Shown piece after piece: positions 24,501 to 29,287 of a DNA stretch of 64,000 nucleotides. Below the pieces are notes generated by a model. The model did no database searches and was not told the origin of the DNA. It saw nothing but the letters and a program-made list of their open reading frames with translations. The first letter of the stretch is position 1. Each line of letters opens with the position of its first letter. Source of the stretch: Lineus longissimus (taxonomy: Eukaryota > Nemertea > Pilidiophora > Heteronemertea > Lineidae); the NCBI RefSeq assembly GCF_910592395.1, contig NC_088325.1, forward strand, positions 1,180,001-1,244,000, written 5' to 3'. Both the position numbers and the translations under genes were made by a program.

Positions 24501-26771
24501 TGGAAGTAGGAACTACATGAAATATATCATAATCTGTAATCTTTCAATTGGCCCAATGGAAGTAGGAACTACATGAAATATATCATAATCTGTAATCTTT
24601 CAATTGGCCCAGTTGAAGTAGGAACTACACGAAATATATCATAATCTATAATCTTTCAATCGTTTCAGAACAAACCTGGATCGTACCGAAGTACCATTTT
24701 TTCGCTGGGGACTGCCCAGGGAACGATATAAAAGAACCTATTCCTACCAGCCTCCGGAGTTGCACTGACGCATGTGAAGAAGAGGAGACATGCGTTGGTC
24801 TCCAGTTCCGTAAATCAACTGATCCAAACTCGGGAAATTGTTACCTGAAGCGCAAAGACTGCGAAAAGAAAGTTAACGTCGATGAAGACGAATATCGTTT
24901 CTATACGAAATTGAGGCCAGGTTGGTATTTTGTATTTACGTACTTATGTCAGTCCTTATTATTCGGTCATGTTACCAGTCAGGAAAGGTCCTCGTAAGGC
25001 GAGTGGTAGCCGGTGTAACATCTGTGGTTGTTCCCCATGTTTCAGTGTTTCCAAACAATAGGCAGCTAGAGAGACCATGACTTTTCAATAGGGGGGATAC
25101 ACAGAAAAACTCGTCAATCTATTTTTGAGCGTTCCCAAACAATGAGGGGAAACACTCAAAAACAGAAACACTCAAAAACATTACACCGGGTCGAGCTTTT
25201 CCGCCTTTCACACCCTCGGATTCACCATAAATACATTTGATTCGCCTTACGGCCGGTTTGGCTTATCGACCCCCAAGAAAGTTGTATCAGGAGGGTCGAT
25301 GTCATCACGATTAGCCCTGATAATCTTTTGATACGACAGTAGAACAATGTGAATTTAGACTTCGGTGCGAGCGGGCTTTGGTTAAAGACAATGGACCGTG
25401 CATTACACCTTGCCTGAAATATTTTAACTGCGAGTTCAGGGGAAAAAACGCATTGACGATAGTCATGCCCACTGCCGCTAAATCATCAATTCATCAATCG
25501 AAGGGAAACTGAATCTTGACCACGGCATAAGTTCAGCATAACACACATACGTTGATTTCGTGATAAAAGATTATTGAAGTTGAATATTTTTCATCGAAAT
25601 GGCCAATCATCACACTGTTCAAGAGATCTTCATACTTCGCTAAGCCATTTTAAACTGTTTCCAATCAACCTCGACAATATTTCGTCCACAGTCTGCGTAT
25701 TGCAATGAAGAAACGCACGCCTTGCCGGTCAATGATTAAGGTTGTAAATTTGTAATTACAAAATGTACATTTCTATTTACTGTTAGTAGCGAGCTGGGAG
25801 CAAACAGGATATGACCACTACGCAGGGGACTGCGCAACCGGAAGCGGAAGTGACGTGCAGCAAATCCTATCCACTGACCCAATGGGAGAAGTAGCAGATT
25901 GTAGGGATGCCTGCGACAAGAGCGCCACCTGTACTTCATTCCAGTGCACCACAAGCAATCCGGAAGAGCCCTTCTTGGCGTGTAGCCTCCGAAGCGGACT
26001 CTGCAAGAGGCTGGACACAGCCAATCAAAAAGCTCATATGTACTTTAAAAGAAAAGAGAAAGGTAAGTGACTTAAATTTGCCCCGTAGCCGTTGAGAACA
26101 TTCCGTTTATTTGCCGTTGCCAGTTTAGGCCTATGGACCATTAAAGCTGTGTCGCGGGGTCGATGTCATCATGATGTACGTGATAACCCTTTGATATGAC
26201 AGTAGAACAATCGGTATTCAGGCCTCAGTGTGAGTGGGCTTTGATTAAAGACAACAGGCCGTGAATTGGGCGAGGCCTTTACTCTTTTAACCGCTCGGTG
26301 AGGAGCAGAAAACGTAATGAAAAACAGACCCTTGTATTGGACTAGGCCTGTAATTTAGTCGACTGCGGGGTCAGGGGCAATTTAACGTAATGTAAACTTT
26401 ACAAGGAGGAGGAACTTATTCAAATTGAGTAAAAAAATATTTTATCGGCAAAGATATCTTATATCCATCTCATCTGTCTGCAGTTATTTCTTATGATCTG
26501 CAATTATCTCTCATGTCTGTTGCAGGCAATTGGATAGTCCCAGCCTATACTGAGGGGCCAGGTCTATGCATTAATTCGCCATCGAATCTGAAGGTCCTGA
26601 AGGGCGTCACCTTGAAAACATGTGCTTCTGAGTGCGACAATGATGCATCCTGTGTTGGTTTCGGCACGGCGGGGTACAACCCGGCGACCTTGATATGTCA
26701 CCTTCAGCCTGAACTTTGCCCCAGACAGGACTTGCCGACAAGTTTAGGTGGAAATCGCTTTTACAGGAAAG
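6433..26771 (+). CDS. Giant secreted multi-PAN/apple-domain protein gene (21 exons seen)
   Basis: Exons: 6433-6550, 7072-7329, 10603-10881, 11615-11771, 13234-13361, 13628-13906, 14182-14454, 15017-15295, 15959-16195, 16909-17184, 17414-17680, 18178-18456, 18833-19096, 19395-19673, 20016-20279, 21012-21287, 21591-21839, 22012-22287, 24669-24920, 25790-26062 and 26526-26771. Together they give 5209 coding bases (about 1736 residues) before the last exon. Exon 1 carries a signal peptide. Each module is one phase 1-1 exon of 79-94 codons, except one split by a phase-2 intron. Almost every module has six cysteines in PAN/apple order. Modules 1-7 are class I (start CP..W, end W.C.G). Modules 8-19 alternate class II (DW.Q.GYD.Y.GDC) and class III (W..P.Y..GC). 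PAN modules bind protein or sugar ligands, so an extracellular adhesive, lectin-like or matrix role is inferred. One gene or two adjacent ones (break near 16.2-16.9 kb) cannot be settled here. Confidence 0.75.
6754..6847. repeat. Near-perfect 94-base palindrome in intron 1
   Basis: The outer arms read AAGAAGATATCTGC / GCAGATATCTCCTTCTT. Inside are two copies of a smaller palindrome (TCGTTTAAAGTATCAA / TTGATACTTTAAACGA). The DNA could extrude as a cruciform, or the RNA could fold into a long hairpin, within the first intron. Confidence 0.75.
7072..7329 (+). CDS. PAN gene exon 2: class I PAN module 1
   Basis: 258 bases, phase 1-1, acceptor TTCGTTTCCAG, donor G|GTGAGC. Cysteines lie in CFGSFKLQW, EECRATC, FACLSVTHD, NTCSLNG and the closing SQWICVG. 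The W-x-C-x-G ending is the class I signature. Confidence 0.75.
7387..7581. mobile_element. MITE family A, copy 1
   Basis: Bounded by CCGGTGTAA and its inverse TTACACCGG. The interior contains AGTGTTTCCAAACAATAGG, and a tandem CACTCAAAAACAGAAA tail lies near the 3' end (one more tail unit than copies 2 and 3). No coding capacity. Other copies lie at 25010-25189 and 34424-34601. Confidence 0.8.
7582..9170. other. Intron sequence, nothing recognised
   Basis: Part of the 3.3 kb intron 2 of the PAN gene. Open frames are short and unrelated to known domains. Confidence 0.5.
9171..9420 (+). mobile_element. tRNA-derived SINE (full length)
   Basis: The head, about 9175-9247, looks like a tRNA: A box TAGCGCAGTGGAAGAG, a CAT anticodon-like loop, and B box GGGTTCGACTCCC. 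The body follows, with the tail AGCGCTTTGAGCGGCC and GCGCTATATAAGACTCG running into (ATT)n. A truncated antisense copy of the tail lies at 62414-62481. Such SINEs are moved by LINE reverse transcriptase. Confidence 0.85.
9606..9846. mobile_element. MITE family B, copy 1
   Basis: Shares AATTGGCCATCTTCAGGTGA, ACTGAATACATTC and GACGTACGGTGAGATAGGAG with 29561-29769 and 33964-34171. The ends are related inverted repeats (ACTATAAGCAG and CTGCCTGTGG). This copy also has a G-rich insertion near 9630. Confidence 0.7.
9850..10602. other. Intron sequence, nothing recognised
   Basis: AT-rich 3' part of intron 2 of the PAN gene, ending in the acceptor TTTCCCATTACAG. No repeat or exon seen. Confidence 0.5.
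10603..10881 (+). CDS. PAN gene exon 3: class I PAN module 2
   Basis: 279 bases, phase 1-1, donor G|GTAAGA. Six cysteines: ICPTGFAIKW, EDCKTLC, FKCKSTEY, MACHLAT and EWTCVG. The order and the final W.C.G match class I. Confidence 0.8.
11615..11771 (+). CDS. PAN gene exon 4a: first half of class I module 3
   Basis: Enters in phase 1 after TCTTCCTCAG and encodes CPPRHTVVW to CRAGC and TTVC. It stops in mid-module at CAG|GTTGTT in phase 2, a weak donor. The module is completed only by exon 4b, 1.46 kb away. This is the only module here with an internal intron. Confidence 0.6.
12134..13088 (+). repeat. 53-base minisatellite, about 18 units
   Basis: Tandem units start with GACCAATCC. The first clear unit (12187) and a late one (13035) are 848 bases apart, exactly 16 x 53, so there are no indels. 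Units carry CCACGTGG (or CCTCGTGG) and the self-complementary ATCCATGGAT, flanked by CAATCC/GGATTG. The array fills most of the intron that splits PAN module 3. Confidence 0.95.
13234..13361 (+). CDS. PAN gene exon 4b: second half of class I module 3
   Basis: Acceptor CATCGTTCTCCAG, entering in phase 2, leaving in phase 1 at AAG|GTAAGG. It supplies the missing FCRWRLNN and EWYCKG parts. Exons 4a and 4b total 285 bases and restore one module of normal length, which supports this joining. Confidence 0.65.
13628..13906 (+). CDS. PAN gene exon 5: class I PAN module 4
   Basis: 279 bases, phase 1-1. Six cysteines: ECPAGQ, EACKTLC, FDCWSIEY, FICHGSM and FQCAG. The lead tryptophan after CP..., present in modules 2 and 3, is not conserved here. 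Confidence 0.8.
14182..14454 (+). CDS. PAN gene exon 6: class I PAN module 5
   Basis: 273 bases, phase 1-1, donor CG|GTAAGT. Cysteines: SCIYPRVLTW, DICKANC, FTCWSIQ, HFCDLSQ, LTCNG. The acceptor ACATGTAG is less pyrimidine-rich than its neighbours, but frame and phase require it. Confidence 0.7.
14571..14697. mobile_element. MITE family E, copy 1
   Basis: Begins CAATCTCCAAGCCTCGCC and ends in an imperfect inverse of it. The interior GGCCTCTTCCGGTTTAAGA is shared with the copy at 15489-15629. Other copies: 30154-30215 (partial) and 35065-35175. Confidence 0.65.
15017..15295 (+). CDS. PAN gene exon 7: class I PAN module 6
   Basis: 279 bases, phase 1-1, acceptor TTGGTGTATTCTAG, donor GG|GTAAGT. 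Cysteines: ACPASSILTW, KECQDAC, MNCRSVNFDEY, RCWLSEA, EWACMG. Two NVT sequons suggest N-glycosylation. Confidence 0.8.
15489..15629. mobile_element. MITE family E, copy 2
   Basis: Imperfect terminal inverted repeats CCAATCTCC / GGAGGTTGG. Same interior as the copy at 14571, with a short duplication of CTCTTCCGGTT. Confidence 0.7.
15959..16195 (+). CDS. PAN gene exon 8: class I PAN module 7
   Basis: 237 bases, phase 1-1, acceptor TTTTTCAG, donor C|GTGAGT. Cysteines: RCSLGYALEW, GSCEALC, LACLAITF, GACVMAS and the closing MWQCKR. At 79 codons it is the shortest module, missing about 12 residues between the fifth and sixth cysteines. It is the last class I module before the change to classes II and III. 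Confidence 0.75.
16573..16790 (+). repeat. 22-base minisatellite, about 9 units
   Basis: Unit GGCCATCAGTGGGTCTACCATG, with starts at 16595, 16617, 16639 and so on. One unit near 16727 is two bases shorter. It lies in the intron between class I module 7 and the first class II module. It keeps a long open frame on the + strand that is simply the repeat read through. Confidence 0.95.
16909..17184 (+). CDS. PAN gene exon 9: class II module (pair 1)
   Basis: 276 bases, phase 1-1, acceptor TTCGCCTTTCAG. First of the class II series: NWEIKGYDQYPGVC, LQCMQEC, KCTSFSF, GVCILRRGEC, then the MFFRR ending. Six cysteines. Confidence 0.8.
17414..17680 (+). CDS. PAN gene exon 10: class III module (pair 1)
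   Basis: 267 bases, phase 1-1, donor CG|GTAAGT. Class III marks: WVVPKYIHHAGDC, KACTQAC, DCVAVSF, TCSLKSSDC and the closing YLRWIPDTG. Confidence 0.8.
18178..18456 (+). CDS. PAN gene exon 11: class II module (pair 2)
   Basis: 279 bases, phase 1-1, acceptor TTTTTCATTTCAG. DDWKQTGYDNYRGDC, NCRQAC, KCTSFQLT, TCSLRKGDC, NMFFKR. Nearly identical to the exon at 19395. Confidence 0.85.
18482..18700 (+). repeat. 54-base minisatellite carrying acceptor-like motifs, 4 units
   Basis: Unit starts (CCAGAA) lie at 18494, 18548, 18602 and 18656, exactly 54 apart. Each unit contains TTTCTTTTTCCAG, a good 3' splice-site lookalike. Because 54 is a multiple of three, one frame stays open through the array; it is not a real gene. 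Confidence 0.9.
18833..19096 (+). CDS. PAN gene exon 12: class III module (pair 2)
   Basis: 264 bases, phase 1-1, donor CAG|GTAAGT. RWIAPRYKLHPGQC, KSCTDAC, DCLMIQF, VCHLMRSDC, YLRMIPPSG. Confidence 0.85.
19395..19673 (+). CDS. PAN gene exon 13: class II module (pair 3)
   Basis: Recent duplicate of exon 11, same length and splice sites. Visible replacements include V to I and F to I in the ISTLQAGN stretch. Confidence 0.85.
19695..19870 (+). repeat. 54-base minisatellite, 3 units (paralogue of 18482-18700)
   Basis: CCAG positions 19711, 19765 and 19819 are 54 bases apart. One unit fewer than the sister intron, so copy number changed after the cassette duplicated. Confidence 0.9.
20016..20279 (+). 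CDS. PAN gene exon 14: class III module (pair 3)
   Basis: Recent duplicate of exon 12 with only silent differences seen. Same length, same GTAAGT donor. Confidence 0.85.
20380..20680 (+). pseudogene. Two decayed class III exon tails
   Basis: The + strand peptide near 20490-20560 (SCNKKFNSVVEVD...) and another near 20600-20660 (NKFTNFDVIKFNA) both resemble the class III ending CGKTFTNVDDLKYKAYLRM. The second has 7 of about 16 residues identical. Neither has intact flanking splice sites or the upstream cysteines, so they look like relics of older cassette copies. Confidence 0.5.
21012..21287 (+). CDS. PAN gene exon 15: class II module (pair 4)
   Basis: 276 bases, phase 1-1, acceptor TTTTTATTTTAG, donor CA|GTGAGT. 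DDWNQIGYDHYVGDC, GCKHSC, TCTSFQLT, SCSRRSGTC, NMYFKRKPG. Close duplicate of exon 17 a kilobase downstream. Confidence 0.85.
21278..21450 (+). repeat. 32-base minisatellite grown from the exon 15 splice donor
   Basis: The exon end and donor CCAGGACCCA|GTGAGTAGC are followed by about five more imperfect copies of the same sequence spaced about 32 bases apart (for example CCAGGACTTTGTGAGTAGC). Most retain GTGAGT. Confidence 0.85.
21455..21489 (+). repeat. Perfect hairpin after donor array 1
   Basis: CAGAGTCTTTCAA and TTGAAAGACTCTG are separated by about 9 A-rich bases. The same hairpin follows the second array at 22489-22524. Confidence 0.85.
21591..21839 (+). CDS. PAN gene exon 16: class III module (pair 4)
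   Basis: 249 bases, phase 1-1, acceptor CTCGTTTCAG, donor G|GTAAGT. IWETPRYKFYAGEC, RICAKNC, TCVGFLF, HCYLKKKLC, YHTYKRLEG. Confidence 0.8.
22012..22287 (+). CDS. PAN gene exon 17: class II module (pair 5)
   Basis: 276 bases, phase 1-1. Same acceptor context and donor as exon 15. GCKHAC, TCTSFQIT, VCSLRSGTC. Confidence 0.85.
22278..22480 (+). repeat. 32-base minisatellite grown from the exon 17 splice donor
   Basis: About six imperfect units of CCAGGACTNNGTGAGTAGC spaced roughly 32 bases apart, starting in the exon itself. Paralogous to the array after exon 15, with a different unit number. Confidence 0.85.
22489..22524 (+). repeat. Perfect hairpin after donor array 2
   Basis: Same stem as at 21455-21489 with one more A in the loop; the stem bases are conserved. 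Confidence 0.85.
22621..24660 (+). repeat. 56-base minisatellite, 36 units, no indels
   Basis: The motif GAAGTAGGAACTACA first occurs at 22655 and last at 24615, 1960 bases apart, exactly 35 x 56. Units differ only by substitutions such as CATGA/CACGA, CAATTGG/CATTTGG and CCAATGG/CCAGTTG. The last unit (AATCTTTCAAT) runs straight into the acceptor CGTTTCAG of the next exon. Confidence 0.97.
24669..24920 (+). CDS. PAN gene exon 18: class III module (pair 5)
   Basis: 252 bases, phase 1-1, acceptor AATCGTTTCAG, donor CAG|GTTGGT (weaker than its neighbours). TWIVPKYHFFAGDC, RSCTDAC, TCVGLQF, NCYLKRKDC, then a YTKLRPG ending. It has no internal methionine, so a simple ATG-based ORF search would miss it. 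Confidence 0.8.
25010..25189. mobile_element. MITE family A, copy 2
   Basis: CCGGTGTAAC to TTACACCGG, close in sequence to 7387-7581 but with one fewer CACTCAAAAACAGAAA unit. Lies in the intron between exons 18 and 19. Confidence 0.8.
25290..25460. repeat. Dispersed repeat family D, copy 2
   Basis: Matches 5505-5690 and 26155-26330 through GTCGATGTCATCA, GACAGTAGAACAAT and AAGACAATGGACCGTG, in the same orientation. Confidence 0.6.
25790..26062 (+). CDS. PAN gene exon 19: class II module (pair 6)
   Basis: 273 bases from the second of two adjacent acceptors (TTAGTAG; the first gives a start at 25787 and one extra codon). Donor AAG|GTAAGT. SWEQTGYDHYAGDC, DCRDAC, TCTSFQC, ACSLRSGLC, MYFKRKEKG. 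Seven cysteines, one more than its sisters (TSFQC). Confidence 0.85.
26155..26330. repeat. Dispersed repeat family D, copy 3
   Basis: Third copy, with GACAGTAGAACAAT, GTGGGCTTTGATTAAAGAC and GAAAACGTAATGAAAAACAG. Confidence 0.6.
26526..26771 (+). CDS. PAN gene exon 20: class III module (pair 6)
   Basis: 246 bases, phase 1-1, acceptor CATGTCTGTTGCAG, donor AG|GTAAGT. NWIVPAYTEGPGLC, KTCASEC, SCVGFGT, ICHLQPELC, RFYRKG. It is the last recognisable module. Confidence 0.8.
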
Positions 26772-26879
26772 GTAAGTGCGATAACACACATGTAACAGGG
26801 AGGTTTAGAATCTAGAACCTTTAGGTAAACGTCCAGTATATATAACGTTTACGCTTACGTAGGAATTTTGAAATTGTAC

Positions 26880-27030
26880 TCCCTGCTGATTGCCCCAAAA
26901 CTTTACTTGGCATATTTATTTGGAAATCGCCTCTACAGGAAATGTAGGTGAAAAAGACAGGTAACAGAGAGGTTTAGATCCTTTAAGTAAACATTTAAGT
27001 AAAGATCAGTCTACGTTACGTTCACGTACA
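26880..27030 (+). pseudogene. Decayed copy of the end of exon 20
   Basis: GGAAATCGCCTCTACAGGAAATGTAGGTG matches the end of exon 20 and its donor (split here as GGAAATCGC, TACAGGAAA, GTAGGT), and the shared GGTAACAGAGAGGTTTAGA extends into the intron. The donor is changed from GGTAAGTG to TGTAGGTG, so the copy is probably not spliced. Confidence 0.6.
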
Positions 27031-27392
27031 AATTAAAGAGTCTTTTCTTTACAAAATGCCCAAGACTTCATCGAAATGTTCACTTCGGTCTTTTGTACGT
27101 CACCGGCTGTCAATGTGATAAGGCGTGTGTTAAACTGGTAAGTACTAATATTTGACTCAAACTTTCTACACACTTCCCATTCACTACGCGGTGGAGACTA
27201 CAAATGCGGAAGGCATATTATCCGTAAGTATACCACGTTCGAAAATCGGCCAGTGGATAACAACAACAATTTTGTATACATCTTGACAGTGCATCATGCC
27301 GTGCACGTACGTGTATTTATTGCGCATTTGTTATTACACGTACTTGCTGACTGACTTTTGAATGTGGAGACTGCATGTACATGTGTGTGTAG

Positions 27393-27724
27393 CTAATATT
27401 GTCGGTGAGTTGTCTCTTGTGATACGCTCACGGTGTGAATGCGATGGGGCACCGCATACAGATCCTGACTCTCAAGTCTTTGGATTCAGCGGTTATTCTT
27501 GGGTGATAATAACAGAAATTGATACCTCGCTGTCGGTTATTGATTGTCACACCAACCACTACTCACATGGAATTGTCATTTTGCGCAAAACCTCGGCTGC
27601 CGCCTCGGGTTCTGTCTACATTTTAGCTCCACCCTCGCCGTGTTTGGTGAGGCAGCCAAAACCTCCAATCCGGTATCAATTCCTTAAACTAAGCGATCGA
27701 CAACATTATTTTAAACAAAATTAA
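27393..27724 (+). CDS. Possible last exon of the PAN gene, VWD-like
   Basis: A frame open in phase 1 follows the poor acceptor GTGTGTGTAG and ends with TAA at 27722-27724. It keeps the assembled PAN transcript in frame. The peptide CECDGAPHTDPDSQVFGF.G then WVIITEI resembles the start of a von Willebrand D domain (GDPHY...D...F.F.G..Y.L). An ATTAAA overlaps the stop. The weak acceptor and truncated domain leave this uncertain; the stretch could instead be non-coding. Confidence 0.3.
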
Positions 27725-27744
27725 AAAAATAGAAACCAGAGAAC

Positions 27745-27750
27745 TTTATT
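27745..27750 (-). terminator. Poly(A) signal of the SLC34 gene
   Basis: AATAAA on the minus strand (TTTATT on plus), about 335 bases past the stop codon at 28083. It is the only good signal near the 3' end. Confidence 0.5.
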
Positions 27751-28082
27751 CATACTGTACAAAATTTACAACATTTATACATGTATTTACATTGGAGAGT
27801 CAAAACTTTTTCTTGAACACTTATTTAGGAAACAAACCTTGATTCGGCAGAAAGATGCTTTCTAAAGCTTGTGTTGTTTTCGTGTCTGACTTTGATTCAG
27901 GTGTATACAGTTCGAGTGTGTTGTGTTTACTCGTGCCACAAGAAAATAGAGATAAACATGGCCGCTGTGGAGTAACCAAACGTGTCAATGCGATAAAAAT
28001 TGACCTATAATATTTGCTTTGCAGATGTTACTCGGCTTTATGCCAAAAGTTGAGCTTGGTCTGAACTGAACATGCTGCGCCT

Positions 28083-29287
28083 CTATAATTCACTCCTTGG
28101 CATCAAGTCCTCACTCGCATAGGTGTTCGCTACAACAGTGGCCGACTCTACGTCCGACCTCGGTTCCATTTCTGTTTCTGCGGTAATCTTGACTTCCTGT
28201 TCCGGTTTAGATCCCGTTTCCATGTTTATCTTTATTTCCGGTTCCGGTTTCCAATCTGTTTCCGTCTCGTCTGCTTCAAATGCATAATTTGTTGTCCTTC
28301 TGAGTTCTGGGTCAACGTTCAAGTCATGTGGGAATTGAACACCGATATCTCGCGTTGTTTGGCAAAAAGTGTCTCGCGATAACTCGCGAGAGATGACGAT
28401 AGGAATATCATCGGTACTCGCGACCTCTGGTTCAACGCTGACCGTGTTCGGTAGCTTCTGCGGTGGATTTTGTTGACAACATTTGAAACAGAAGCAAATT
28501 TTCCTGAACACACGATCGAGTGGTTCAAGCGAGTGGCAGCAAAGCGGTAGCCACCGCCAGTTTCTTAACTTCTTAGGAAGGCGATTCGGGCATTTGTTTT
28601 GACACACGTTTATAAGTACAATGATCATGAACAGTAGGACCAGTGGCCCCGCCACTGCCAATAGGACGTACCACCCGGCCAAAGATAGACCAAAAACCGT
28701 CGCAGGTGCCACGAAGAACATTATAAACAAATAGAATACAGCAAACCAGCGATATTTAGCGGTTTTGTTGCCCAGGAGCATGGCGAGTTTTATGGGCGCC
28801 TGCCGCATAAACGGGATGGGGTACCACAGGATGATGCCCGAGATGTTGAAGAATAAATGACAGAAGGCCACCTGTAAGGAGTCTTTTAAGGTGTCTCCGG
28901 ACGCCGCCAATGACGCCAACATCCCCGTTGCAGTGGTTCCGATGTTTGACCCCAAGGTCAAAGGGTACATCCGGTCTAACTGGAGAACACCGACACCAAC
29001 AAGCGGAGTCAGGGTTGATGTAAAAACTGAACTTGACTGGACCAGGATAGTCAAACCGGCGCCGACTATGATAGCAAGGTAGCCCGTCAACCAGGATAAT
29101 TTTCCGGGGAGGTCCGCGTTGACGAACTTTTTCAGAGCGTTTGCGATGCTTCCCTTCAGAATCGAGTTGAGAATCTTGACCACGATGACCAGACAGGAGC
29201 AGAGGACAAGTAGCGCCAAGACGAGCAAAATGGCGCCGATCACCTCGTCACTCCAGACGCCGGCGACATCCATGAACATGTTGACAC
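28083..29287 (-). CDS. SLC34: SLC34 exon 8: second transport repeat and C-terminal tail
   Basis: Acceptor CCAACTTCAG, phase 1. Encodes the second half of the membrane core, with [15 protein letters not shown], then helices ending near [12 protein letters not shown]. The cytoplasmic tail has [15 protein letters not shown], a CFCFKCC cluster and repeated glutamate-rich segments ([16 protein letters not shown]). Confidence 0.93.

Noticed and set aside
22621-24660. CRISPR-like direct repeat array
   Set aside because: Units are tandem with no unique spacers, in a eukaryotic intron; it is a minisatellite.
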